Shown in pieces: positions 28,714-37,321 of a stretch of 64,000 nt of DNA (its first letter is position 1; each line of letters begins with the position of its first letter). A program made the position numbers and the translations under genes. Below the pieces are notes generated by a model, which was not told the DNA's origin, did no database searches, and worked only from the letters and a program-made list of their open reading frames with translations. The DNA comes from Agrobacterium cavarae (GTDB lineage Bacteria; Pseudomonadota; Alphaproteobacteria; Rhizobiales; Rhizobiaceae): the NCBI RefSeq assembly GCF_004310285.1, contig NZ_SISF01000032.1, positions 124,001 through 188,000 on the forward strand. The letters run 5' to 3'.

Positions 28714-31122
28714 CTACCGCTCATTGGCAAACACCCTGAGAAGATCGGCCGGATCGATGGAGGCCAGGCGGCGGACTGGCAGGACGATGGAGAGCAGCGC
28801 TGCAATCAGCGCGATGACGCCAAGGCGCAGCCACTCCAACGGAAAGATCATCATCGGAAGCTTCCAGCCGAAGGCCTCGACATTCACGATCGCGAGCAGC
28901 ACCCATGCCAGTGCAAGGCCAACAGGAATAGCGAAAATGAAGGTGATGGACCAGAGAGCGAGCGTTCGCCACACTTCGAAAAACGCCAGATTGCGCCGCC
29001 TGATCCCCATAGCCCAAACGGGTGCGAGCTGTGGGAGTCTTTCGCCCGAAAGGGTGAGAAGACTGGCGAACATCGCGAAACCGGCAACGCCAAGCGTCAA
29101 TATATTGAGGGCCGCCGTTACGGTGAAGGTTTGCTCAAAGACTGCCCGGGACTGACGCTTGATCGCCGCCTGATCGATAATGTTTCCCTCCGGCAAGCCA
29201 AGCTCTGTTACCATCTGTCTCTTCAACGCGGCAGCGCGGGCGGGCTCGACGCGGATGCCATAGCGCAATTTCGAGGCTTGCGGGTAATGCGTCGTCAGAG
29301 CATTCGCACCGACCATCAGCTGACCGCGCGGGTTGCCATAGTCGGAATAGACGCCGACGATCCGCACGGTCCAGCCGTCCGCAAGCCGCAGTGTTTCTCC
29401 GAGTTTCAAACTCCCTCCGCGCCAGAGCTGCTCATTGATGAGAGCGCCGGCCCCAGAGGCAACGGCATCCCAGGCATCTGGCTGCTCGGACAAAAGCGGC
29501 CAGTGGTCGCGATAGGTCGCATGGTCCGCGACTCCTGATATCTGCACCGGCTTGCCCATGACCTCCCCTTCCGCACTGAAGATCGGAAGCACGGCATCGG
29601 CGTGCTGTGGCAGCCATGCTCTGAGGCGAGCGGCTTCCTCGTCGTTTCTGGCGGTGACATAGAGCTCAGACACCAGGCGCTGATCGAGCCAACCGATGAA
29701 AGTCATTCGGAAACTCGACACCATCGTGCCCACGCCGATATTGGCCGAAAGCGCCAGAAGCAGCGCCATCAAAGCCAGAGACAGGCCCGGCAATTGCAAG
29801 CGCGTATCCGCCCAGAACCAGACGCTCAGTGCCGCCTTTGCACGCCGTTGCGCCCATGTCAGCGCTCTTGACAGGAAGGCAGGCAGAAGGAGTGCTGCCC
29901 CCAACAGCAATGCGCCCAGCACTGTGAAACCGGCGACAACCCCATTGCCGAACAGCGCCACCATCACTGCGATCAGGAGAAGGCCGGCACCTGCGATGGC
30001 CTGCAGACGGAGCGCGCGAGCCGATGAAACGCCCCAGGCCTGCGGCTGCGAGGAGGCGAGAAGCGGCATGCGACGCACCCGCCATAGGCTTTGGATGGAG
30101 GACAAGAGGGTGCCGACAAGCGCCATCCCCATTCCCGTGGCCCACCACTCCGGTCGCAATTGGAGGCTTCCAGGAACGGACGCGCCATAGAGACCACGCA
30201 GCGTCGATGACACGCCAGGAAGCAAGGACGAAGCGATGACGTAGCCAAGGGCGACACCGATGATTCCGGCCAGCAACGCCAGAACCAGGATTTCCACCAG
30301 GAGCAGCACCGTCAGCATGGGCAGCGAAACGCCAAGCCCGCGGATGGTGCGAAAGCTGGCTCGCCTCTGTTCGAAAGACAAGCCGGTTGCCGAGTAGACA
30401 ATGAAGAGACCGACGATGAAGGCAAGAAAGCCGAAGGCGGTGAGGTTCAGGTGGAAACTGTCGGTCAGACGGGCCATATCTCCCCGGTCTTCCATCGGCT
30501 GGAGGTGAAGCTCCGGCGCAATGGTTTGCACATCCGGCAACCCGGAGCGCTGGTTTTGCGCCATCACAATGCGGCTCAATCGCCCGTCTCGGACCAACAA
30601 CCTGTCCGCCAGTCCGATATCGACGAAAGCGGCGTCATCCGGCACATCCGGCGAAATCTTCAAGGGGATCTGCGTCTCACCTTCAAGTCGCACTGCGGTC
30701 GCAGGCGATACGATCAGCAGGCCCTTGTCTGCCATGAAGGCCGCGAGATCGGATGAACCGGCGATCTGAACCGGACCGCCCTCACCCGTCATCGTCAGCG
30801 GATCGACTCCGGTCAGCCTGATCCGCACCGTATTGAAACGGTAGTCACCCTCGATCACTGGCGAGACGTTCCATCCCGCCCGCCGAAGCGCCCCAAAATT
30901 TTCCTGCGCGATCAAGCCTGCGTCGTTGGCAACGAGGCGCGGAAGGCTGCCTTGCTCGATAATCGACGCCGAACGCGCGTAACTTGCCCTGGCCTCCGCA
31001 TTGATGGCCTGAACGCCGGACCACAATGCAGTTGCAAGACCGATCCCGAGCACGAGCGTCACAAGCTGCAGCGGGCGGTAGCGCCAGTGCGAGATCAGCG
31101 CGTGGAAAACGGCCCAGATCAT
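28714..31122 (-). CDS. double FtsX-type ABC permease (AttFG-like)
   Basis: The 802-residue inner-membrane protein carries two FtsX-type modules. A membrane helix near residue 20-40 is followed by a periplasmic domain, a three-helix bundle (about 215-340), two or more central helices (about 370-440), a second periplasmic domain and a final three-helix bundle (about 660-790). This layout is that of LolC/E-like permeases duplicated in one chain. In the Agrobacterium att cluster the permeases are separate attF and attG genes; here they are one protein. It overlaps the ATPase gene by 4 bases. Such systems extract or move lipoproteins or other envelope molecules rather than import nutrients. Confidence 0.85.
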   Translation of the reverse strand: MIWAVFHALISHWRYRPLQLVTLVLGIGLATALWSGVQAINAEARASYARSASIIEQGSLPRLVANDAGLIAQENFGALRRAGWNVSPVIEGDYRFNTVRIRLTGVDPLTMTGEGGPVQIAGSSDLAAFMADKGLLIVSPATAVRLEGETQIPLKISPDVPDDAAFVDIGLADRLLVRDGRLSRIVMAQNQRSGLPDVQTIAPELHLQPMEDRGDMARLTDSFHLNLTAFGFLAFIVGLFIVYSATGLSFEQRRASFRTIRGLGVSLPMLTVLLLVEILVLALLAGIIGVALGYVIASSLLPGVSSTLRGLYGASVPGSLQLRPEWWATGMGMALVGTLLSSIQSLWRVRRMPLLASSQPQAWGVSSARALRLQAIAGAGLLLIAVMVALFGNGVVAGFTVLGALLLGAALLLPAFLSRALTWAQRRAKAALSVWFWADTRLQLPGLSLALMALLLALSANIGVGTMVSSFRMTFIGWLDQRLVSELYVTARNDEEAARLRAWLPQHADAVLPIFSAEGEVMGKPVQISGVADHATYRDHWPLLSEQPDAWDAVASGAGALINEQLWRGGSLKLGETLRLADGWTVRIVGVYSDYGNPRGQLMVGANALTTHYPQASKLRYGIRVEPARAAALKRQMVTELGLPEGNIIDQAAIKRQSRAVFEQTFTVTAALNILTLGVAGFAMFASLLTLSGERLPQLAPVWAMGIRRRNLAFFEVWRTLALWSITFIFAIPVGLALAWVLLAIVNVEAFGWKLPMMIFPLEWLRLGVIALIAALLSIVLPVRRLASIDPADLLRVFANER

Positions 31123-31790
31123 GCGACGATCTTTCCACCGCGCAACACCACCTGCCGGTCCAGCTTGCTCGCCATGCGGCTTGAATGTGTTACCAGCAGC
31201 AGTGCCGAGCCCGCACTTCGGCTCAGCGAGATCATCAGGTCGAGCACCACTTCGCTGGTTGTCTCATCCAAATTGCCGGTCGGCTCATCGGCCAGAACCA
31301 GTGCGGGGCGTGCCGCTAGCGTCCGGGCGATCGCCACACGTTGCTGCTGCCCGCCCGACAGTTGCTCGGGATAGCGATTGAGCAGCGTACTGAGGCCCAG
31401 GGTGTCGGTAAGTTCACGCGCCCAGTCCGCATCGTAGCGGTCGGCAAGCTTCGCATGAAAGGCAATATTGTCTGCGACGCTGAGGGAAGGAATAAGGTTG
31501 AACTGTTGAAACACCAGCCCGACAGTCTTGCGCCTGTAGCCAGCGCGTCCAGCCTCATCCAGCGCGGTAATATCTTCCCCATTGACAATGATCGAGCCGG
31601 TGTCGGCCCGATCCAGCCCGCCGGCAAGATGGAGAAGCGTGCTCTTGCCGCTGCCCGATTCCCCCGTCAGAGCCACACTTTGCGCCGCATCCACGGACAG
31701 GTCTATGCCACGCAAAACAGCAATCGGTCCCTCTGCGGTTCGGTAGGACTTGCTGACATTGGAGAGCGTGAGAAGCATTGCTGAAGGCAT
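31119..31790 (-). CDS. MacB/LolD-type ABC ATPase (AttE-like)
   Basis: The 223-residue single-domain ATPase has Walker [10 protein letters not shown] near residue 44, signature LSGGQQQRVAIARTLA near 145, and DEPTGNLDETTSEVVLDLM, the form typical of the LolD/MacB family. It energises the FtsX-type permease encoded right after it, with an ATGA overlap. GTG at 31793 and ATG at 31790 are adjacent start candidates; ATG is preferred. It is the first gene of this operon. Confidence 0.9.
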   Translation of the reverse strand: MPSAMLLTLSNVSKSYRTAEGPIAVLRGIDLSVDAAQSVALTGESGSGKSTLLHLAGGLDRADTGSIIVNGEDITALDEAGRAGYRRKTVGLVFQQFNLIPSLSVADNIAFHAKLADRYDADWARELTDTLGLSTLLNRYPEQLSGGQQQRVAIARTLAARPALVLADEPTGNLDETTSEVVLDLMISLSRSAGSALLLVTHSSRMASKLDRQVVLRGGKIVA

Positions 31791-31829
31791 CACTTTCGTA
31801 TTTGCCGGCGGAACGCCGGAAGCAGCACC

Positions 31830-32339
31830 CTACTGCGGAAAAGGCAGAAACGCGCGGTGTCCCCATGGTCCACCGAGATAGTCCCACAGGTCAATTCCAA
31901 GGATCGTGATATGACGCGGTTCAAGGCCTGCACGCAACGCATCGTAGAGAGTATCCGCGGACGCCTTCTCCACCTTGTTCTGGACAGTGATATGCGGTTT
32001 GAACTTCTGTCGATCCTGCGGCCCGGGCCACGATCCGAAGGCTCTAAAAAGGTTGGCGCGCAGGGTTTCCAATTCAAGGCTCATGATCTCGAAGGCGACG
32101 CCACCGCCCAGATGCCTGACACCTGATACTTCCGCGATGAAGGGCATCGTTTGCGCCACAACCTCTTGAGCAAGACTTGACGCCTCACCAAAGACCCGTC
32201 CGGGCAGGTGGTGAAACAGGGTGATGTGGGCATTTAGGAAGTTTCGATGGGGCGGAAAATGCTTCCGCCTCACTTGGTCAAAATATGCCATATCGCCTGG
32301 CGCGGCATGTGCCGTGACGATGATGGGCGGGAGCGTCAT
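31830..32339 (-). CDS. 2H phosphoesterase / 2'-5' RNA ligase family protein
   Basis: The 169-residue protein has the two HxT motifs of the 2H phosphoesterase fold: HITL at about residues 38-41 and HITV near 121. Members act on 2'-5' or cyclic phosphodiester bonds in RNA or nucleotides. The substrate here is unknown. The ATG at 32339 is one base after the stop of the preceding small gene, which suggests coupling; an earlier in-frame ATG at 32369 lies inside that gene. The attE-like gene begins 39 bases after its stop on the same strand. Confidence 0.85.
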   Translation of the reverse strand: MTLPPIIVTAHAAPGDMAYFDQVRRKHFPPHRNFLNAHITLFHHLPGRVFGEASSLAQEVVAQTMPFIAEVSGVRHLGGGVAFEIMSLELETLRANLFRAFGSWPGPQDRQKFKPHITVQNKVEKASADTLYDALRAGLEPRHITILGIDLWDYLGGPWGHRAFLPFPQ

Positions 32340-32340
32340 T

Positions 32341-32592
32341 TTATCGGTCTGCGGTGTCGTCGACGACATCCGTCTCCGGCCGGTCTCCACCCTTCACATG
32401 CTGCGATTGCCAGTGCCCATCGGCAAGCTGGTAGGAAATTTCCACTTCGTCTCCGCCGATCTGCTGGCGGCGCGCCGCATCCCGGGCGGCTTCCAGAGCC
32501 GTATCGTGATCTGGAAAGGTCTCGGACCAGACATCATCGACGCGATACGCAAATCCACCGTCATGTTGATCGACATGATAAACAACTGCCAT
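32341..32592 (-). CDS. DUF2188 protein
   Basis: The 83-residue protein matches the DUF2188 pattern: VYHVDQHDGGFAYRVDD at the start, HDTALEAARDAARRQQ in the middle and DGHWQSQHV near the end. It is small, acidic and soluble. An AAGGAGACTCTC site precedes the ATG. The 2H phosphoesterase gene follows one base after its stop. The family has no established function. Confidence 0.8.
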   Translation of the reverse strand: MAVVYHVDQHDGGFAYRVDDVWSETFPDHDTALEAARDAARRQQIGGDEVEISYQLADGHWQSQHVKGGDRPETDVVDDTADR

Positions 32593-32696
32593 GAGAGTCT
32601 CCTTTTACAGGCTCTCGAAAACGTCGCGACAGCGCGGATGTTCCCAAGCAAGGTGGCTTTGACAGCGAAAGCACGGGCAGCGCAGACACGGGACGT

Positions 32697-33590
32697 CTAA
32701 AGAATACGCTCCTTCGGCGATCGTACTGCGCGCCGCTCCCAGCCAACAAGCACGAGGCTTGCGGTCACGATCAGAAGGGCGCCGATGAAGACGTTGGCGG
32801 CCGGGATTTCCGACCAGATGATATAGCCATAGAGAAACGCCCAGATCAGCCCGGTATATTCGACCGAGGCGAGTGAGGAAGCTTCGGCGTGCCGGAACCC
32901 CTCATAAAGCAGAAATTGACCGAGCGTGGAGATCAGGCCGACCCCGATCATCAGCGCCCAGCCCTGCATGTCCGGGTTCTTCCACAGCCACGGCAGTGCC
33001 AGCGCGCAGGCGATGCCGAACAATGCGCTCGTCGCATACATCTGCGTCAGCGTCGTTTCGCTCTTGCTGACGATACGAACGAGTATGGTGCTCCAGGCCC
33101 AGCAGAAGCCGGCAACGATGCATAGAAGCGCCGGAAGCCAGTTCGGCGAGTGCGTCGGATTGGCCGCAACGAGCACGCCGATAAAGCCGAAGGCACATGC
33201 AATCCAGCGCCCCATGCCGACCTTTTCCTTCAAGACAAAGATGGAAAGGACGACGACCATGATCGGCGCAGAAAAGTAAAGTGTCGTCAGTTCCGCCAGA
33301 CCGAGATAGAGCGACGAACTGTAGAACAGCATCCAGGCGATCAGCATCAGCGTTGCGCGCAGCACCAGCGTGCCGCGATACTTGCTCTTCAAAATGGATG
33401 GGTGACCGTAGAAATAAGCCAGCGTTCCGGTGATCGCCACGATAACAGCACTACGCACGAAAAGGATCTGGGGAACATAATAGGTTTCCACAAGGTACTT
33501 CACCAACGCATCCTGCATGGCAAAGCAGGAATAGCCCATAGCCGCGAGACTGATGCCGAAAAGCGGCCTAGCCTCCAAAGAACTCGTCAT
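32697..33590 (-). CDS. DMT superfamily (EamA) transporter
   Basis: The 297-residue inner-membrane protein has ten hydrophobic segments in two EamA repeats of about 140 residues. Markers are FAMQDALVKYL near residue 25 and EYTGLIWAFLYGYIIWSEIP near 240. Such carriers export or import metabolites, and the substrate is unknown. The second of two ATG codons (33590) has GGTGA at a usable distance; the first at 33596 is also possible. It appears to be a single-gene unit. Confidence 0.85.
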   Translation of the reverse strand: MTSSLEARPLFGISLAAMGYSCFAMQDALVKYLVETYYVPQILFVRSAVIVAITGTLAYFYGHPSILKSKYRGTLVLRATLMLIAWMLFYSSSLYLGLAELTTLYFSAPIMVVVLSIFVLKEKVGMGRWIACAFGFIGVLVAANPTHSPNWLPALLCIVAGFCWAWSTILVRIVSKSETTLTQMYATSALFGIACALALPWLWKNPDMQGWALMIGVGLISTLGQFLLYEGFRHAEASSLASVEYTGLIWAFLYGYIIWSEIPAANVFIGALLIVTASLVLVGWERRAVRSPKERIL

Positions 33591-33785
33591 GCTCATTCAC
33601 CACTGGCTGTCTATGCTCGCCCGTTGAAATACCGATCGGCGACCGGACTATCGAGCAAACATGAATGCGTCCGCCTCAGGCAACGCAGTGCAGGATGGAT
33701 CGGATATCCTGCCGGCTTTTGCAACCCCAAAATGCATCAGGCTGGTTCACCAGTCTAACTCCGACCAACGCTCGCCAGAATAGCA

Positions 33786-33815
33786 GAAAGCCGCGGAGCG
33801 AACCCCACGGCTTTC
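33786..33815 (-). terminator. terminator of the chemoreceptor-like gene
   Basis: GAAAGCCG and CGGCTTTC pair over 8 bases with a further GG/CC pairing inside the loop. On the minus strand CTTTCTGCTATTCT follows. It starts 28 bases after the stop at 33844. Confidence 0.6.
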
Positions 33816-33843
33816 GCACATGCGCTAAAACGGTTCCAAGTGA

Positions 33844-35586
33844 TCAGAACAGCGCATCGGCAAAGAGATCGTCGTCGTCTGCTTCCACCGACGGTGTGGC
33901 CGTCGCGTGAGCGCTGGCGCTGTTGGCAGGCAGATATCGCACGTGAATATCGCGCTCATGCGCCATGGTGTAAAGCTTGTAGACGCGCGACGAAAAGCCT
34001 TCGATCTTGTCGGCGAAGCCCGACACATCGGCCTGAAACCCCTGCGACAACTGGGCTGCAATATTGCAGCAATCGTTGAAGGTGGCACCCAGCTCACTTT
34101 CGAAATCGAGGGTGGTGACGACAGCACTGATGCGGCTGAAGACGGCCTGTCCCTCTTCGGCGAGCGCCTGCGTTCCCTGCTCCATTTGAGATTTGGCATT
34201 CCGGATCGAATCCAGCGCTTCATTGAGCGGCGCGCTGAAGTTCTTCGAAAGCCCCTGCCCCTGTTCCACCAGTGCCTGTGTGGCAACCTCTACGCCGCGC
34301 AGATCCTCGACGATGGCGTCAGCCGGCGTTTCAAGCTTGCCGGCGAAGATCCGCATCTCGCCACTGACAACGTTGACGGAACGCCCTGCTTCGCCAAGCT
34401 TGGAGCAGCGCAGGTTGGAGTTCAGCGCCATGTAATGGATGTCGATCTTGATCGAACGCAGCACCTCGATACCGCGCAGCAATTCCTGAGCGCTCTCTGC
34501 AACGGAGAACACGACCTTGTCCGCGTCACCGCTGCTGCCCTGAACGCGTTCAGCCAGCTTGCAGGCCTCGACAATATCTCTTTCCATCAGCGCAAGCACG
34601 TTGTTGTCGCCGTTCGAGCTGCGATCGACGAGTTCGTCCCGCAAGGACAAAATGCGGCCCGCATCATCGATAAAGCTGGAAATGCTGGTGAAGATCTTGC
34701 TGCAATCGCGCTGGAAATCCGCAGCCGTTTCGTCCATCTGCGCACTGACAAGCTGCAGCACCGCTTCGCGCAGCACCTCATGTTCGGTCTCGGTCAACGC
34801 TTCGCCTTCCGCCGAGGCGACGAATTCTTCCAACAGTTGGAGAATGCTCTGAATGTGCTCGATGCGCTGTCTGGTAATGTCACCGATCTGAAGATTGGAC
34901 AGGACGGACCCGATCTTGCCCTGCACCCCTTGGGCAATCTTTTTGACCTGACCTGCGATCTCCGCCATTTCCCGATGCTGGGCAACGATGCGGGCGGAGT
35001 TTTCCGTCAGTCCCTTGATGATGGGCGGAATGATCGAGCTGAAGTCGGTCAGTGTTTTCGATGAAAATGAGCGGGCATCGGTGAGTTGCGCGCGCATCGC
35101 CTCAAGATTGGCACCAAAGCGGGCAACCTCATCCGCACCCGACTGGATGCGATCGCGAATTTCGTCGGCAAAACCGGAAAACTCCGCCAGCCCCGCACCG
35201 GCAATCTTCACCGTTATGGCAAAGGTCTTGAGGTAGCGAATGGTCTCGTGAATATCGTCGATATGGCCGCGGGTCGAGGCGCACATGGTGGTCAGTGCTT
35301 CAAAACCGGATTTGCGATCGCGCTCGATTTCCGGCAGATGCGCCAGATCCGTCATCGTCCTGCGCAGACCGGCAACCGTCTCCTCGGTCTTGCCCTGGTC
35401 CATTGTTCCTGTGATCCCATCGAGGATGCCGATAAGATCGTTGAGCATCTCCATGACGGAAACGAGCACTGCGCCGCCATCAAGAAACCGCTTCTCGATG
35501 CGCGCATGGGCAGCCGTCAGCTTGCTGTTAAACTCAATCTGTTGGTCTGTATCGTAGGCCCTGTTCGGCTTGAGCATTGCACCCAT
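33844..35586 (-). CDS. soluble chemoreceptor-like coiled-coil protein with altered signalling tip
   Basis: The 580-residue protein is almost entirely helical and has no membrane segment or HAMP domain. Near residues 380-415 it reads IDIHYMALNSNLRCSKLGEA then GRSVNVVSGEMRIFA, which lines up with the hairpin tip of methyl-accepting chemotaxis proteins (IALNAAIEAARAGE, GRGFAVVA, EVRKLA). The key tip residues differ: the Glu and Arg contacts are replaced by Arg and Lys, with Cys and Ser between. A segment LQIGDITRQRIEHI (232-245) lies in the N-terminal half. The C-terminus is acidic (DDDDLFADALF). It may be a cytoplasmic signalling scaffold rather than a true CheA-coupled receptor. No che genes are nearby. 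Confidence 0.7.
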   Translation of the reverse strand: MGAMLKPNRAYDTDQQIEFNSKLTAAHARIEKRFLDGGAVLVSVMEMLNDLIGILDGITGTMDQGKTEETVAGLRRTMTDLAHLPEIERDRKSGFEALTTMCASTRGHIDDIHETIRYLKTFAITVKIAGAGLAEFSGFADEIRDRIQSGADEVARFGANLEAMRAQLTDARSFSSKTLTDFSSIIPPIIKGLTENSARIVAQHREMAEIAGQVKKIAQGVQGKIGSVLSNLQIGDITRQRIEHIQSILQLLEEFVASAEGEALTETEHEVLREAVLQLVSAQMDETAADFQRDCSKIFTSISSFIDDAGRILSLRDELVDRSSNGDNNVLALMERDIVEACKLAERVQGSSGDADKVVFSVAESAQELLRGIEVLRSIKIDIHYMALNSNLRCSKLGEAGRSVNVVSGEMRIFAGKLETPADAIVEDLRGVEVATQALVEQGQGLSKNFSAPLNEALDSIRNAKSQMEQGTQALAEEGQAVFSRISAVVTTLDFESELGATFNDCCNIAAQLSQGFQADVSGFADKIEGFSSRVYKLYTMAHERDIHVRYLPANSASAHATATPSVEADDDDLFADALF

Positions 35587-35765
35587 GGTCGTTTCCCGAT
35601 CTCGTGTTGTGCTTTCACGCTACACAGGAATGACGAAACGACAGGTAAACGCGACCTGAGGAAAGGGCGGAGATCGTTTTTAGAGTTAACACACTCGTTA
35701 AAGTCCAGTCTTTCCGCGACGATCTTCGAGACCTCAGCACAGCGTGGGCGTGGGCGACGCCTTGA

Positions 35766-36422
35766 TTACACCACGGCGTGGCGGAAGGTGAGGTTATAAC
35801 CGAAGGGGCCGGCTTTCTCGTGGATGCCGTCTTTCAGTGTCAGCACACCGTGATAGAAAAGGCGGGAGGGTCCGCCCCATACCACCACATCGCCATGCTG
35901 CAACGGATACTTCGTCACAGGATCGGTGCGTTGCAAGCCGCCAAACTGGAAGGCAACAGGGAGACCAAGCGACACGGAAACGATGGGACTGGAAAAGTCC
36001 TTCTCGTCCTTGTCCTGATGCAGCGACATCTTCGCGCCTGGCTCATAGCGATTGATAAGGCAGGCATTCGGCAGGAACTCGGGATAACCGGCCTCGTTGG
36101 CAGCCCTTACCGCAAGTGACAAAAAGCTCTCCGGCATCGGGCTCCAGTTCTCACCCGTTAGAGGATCCTGCCGCTCATAGCGATAGCCGCGCCGATCTGT
36201 CACCCAGCCATAGGTGCCGCAATTGGTCATCGCGACCGACATGGAAAAACCACCGGGTGTGACCATGTGGCGAAAGGGGGCAGATGATGAAATGCGTTGG
36301 ATATCGGCAATCAGTTGATCTGCTTGGGCAAGTGCACGGCCGCGGATGAGCACGGCACCGTCTGCCATATCCTGCCGGGACGCCTGCTGAGGCTCAAGCC
36401 CGGCGAAGAGGTCATTCATCAT
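35766..36422 (-). CDS. alkB: AlkB-type alkylated DNA dioxygenase
   Basis: The 218-residue 2-oxoglutarate/iron dioxygenase removes methyl and other alkyl groups from N1-adenine or N3-cytosine in DNA or RNA. Iron ligands are His135 and Asp137 (LHQDKDE) and His191 (FYHGV). The 2-oxoglutarate-binding end has NLTFR with Arg214, but the residue that matches the first Arg of the usual RxNxTxR motif is Gly208. The gene starts in a TAATG overlap with the stop of the upstream gene, so the two are translationally coupled. That partner has an Ada-like cysteine motif, which strengthens the alkylation-repair reading. Confidence 0.92.
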   Translation of the reverse strand: MMNDLFAGLEPQQASRQDMADGAVLIRGRALAQADQLIADIQRISSSAPFRHMVTPGGFSMSVAMTNCGTYGWVTDRRGYRYERQDPLTGENWSPMPESFLSLAVRAANEAGYPEFLPNACLINRYEPGAKMSLHQDKDEKDFSSPIVSVSLGLPVAFQFGGLQRTDPVTKYPLQHGDVVVWGGPSRLFYHGVLTLKDGIHEKAGPFGYNLTFRHAVV

Positions 36423-37057
36423 TACGCAGCATCCAGATCGGCTGTTTCAAGAGACGGGTGCAGCACTGGTCGATAGCCTGCCTCCAAAGCTTTTAGCGTC
36501 GATGGCGGCGTCAAAAGCCCGTCGACGAAAGGCAGCGTGGATGTTTGACGATAACCTTGAGGGCTCCAGTGGTAGGTATTGCCATTGGCAACGAGATAGG
36601 CCTCGCCTTGCGCCGCAATCATCGTCCCGTCCGGCAGCTCCTCGACAGGCGTCACAAGGACATTGACGCGCTTTCGTTTCATCTGCAGGCGTTCCCGGTG
36701 CAGCGTTGCGTCTATATCGCGGATGGAACCTGCCTGAGAACCATTGCCCTCAACCCAGGCGGCAACGAACTTGCCTGCCTCATCACGTCGGCATTGAAAG
36801 CAGGGGCGATGCCCGGCTGCCAGTGCAGTCGCCTCATCGAGAAAGAACAGCTCCGTCCAGCTTCGCGACGCCATGACGTCGCGGCGGACGTCTTTATAGC
36901 TGCAACTGCAAATCAACCAGGATTTCGAAGCCCATCGCTTGGTCGTCAGCGTTCGTGAGGCCGGGTCATGGATGATGCCGCGATTGCCGGTGAAGAGGCC
37001 TCGCAGTGGCAGGTCGAGAATATCCCCGAATGGATCGACACGGTTTTGCAGCGGCAT
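36422..37057 (-). CDS. protein with Ada-like zinc/cysteine motif, coupled to alkB
   Basis: I know of no named function for this 211-residue protein. Residues 47-94 resemble the N-terminal methyl-acceptor zinc domain of Ada: Cys50 and Cys52 (ICSCSY), then SWTELFFLDEATALAAGHRP and Cys86-x2-Cys89 (CFQCRRDE). Ada has FF-x-AEAxxAGFRPCKRCRP at the same place. The first pair is CxC, not CxxxC as in Ada. No methyltransferase or AraC domain follows; residues 130-180 look beta-rich (VNVLVTPVEELPDGT). ATG at 37057 has GGGAGGAAGG before it. Its stop overlaps the alkB start. It may be a DNA-alkylation sensor or a DNA-binding helper for AlkB; this is inferred. Confidence 0.65.
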   Translation of the reverse strand: MPLQNRVDPFGDILDLPLRGLFTGNRGIIHDPASRTLTTKRWASKSWLICSCSYKDVRRDVMASRSWTELFFLDEATALAAGHRPCFQCRRDEAGKFVAAWVEGNGSQAGSIRDIDATLHRERLQMKRKRVNVLVTPVEELPDGTMIAAQGEAYLVANGNTYHWSPQGYRQTSTLPFVDGLLTPPSTLKALEAGYRPVLHPSLETADLDAA

Positions 37058-37266
37058 GTCCTTCCTCCCTTGCTTCCAGAGCAACATCATCAACAATCTA
37101 TAGAAAGTGGACAGTTTTGAGGTCAGACATGGCGATGAGACAAATATCTCTCGTGAAGAGGTAGCTCGTTTTTAGGGATCGAGTGTCAGTAGACCCGCGC
37201 CGGCAATCCAAACCCAGAGGAATTGCAAGCGAGCCAACGGGCAGTCTCTTATGATGCATTCATTCA

Positions 37267-37310
37267 AAGAAGAAGCGCCGTGGGTGATACGGCCCAGGGC
37301 GCTTCTTCTT
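37267..37310 (-). terminator. terminator of the aldo/keto reductase gene
   Basis: AAGAAGAAGCGCC and GGCGCTTCTTCTT form a perfect 13-bp stem around an 18-base loop. It lies 11 bases past the stop codon at 37322. Both flanks are pyrimidine or purine rich, so termination on either strand is conceivable. Confidence 0.7.
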
Positions 37311-37321
37311 CGTCTCTTTAC

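Noticed and set aside
31804..31820. CCGGCG/CGCCGG hairpin after the 2H phosphoesterase gene as a terminator
   Set aside because: Short stem with a 3-base loop, no T run, and the next gene of the same strand starts 20 bases away.
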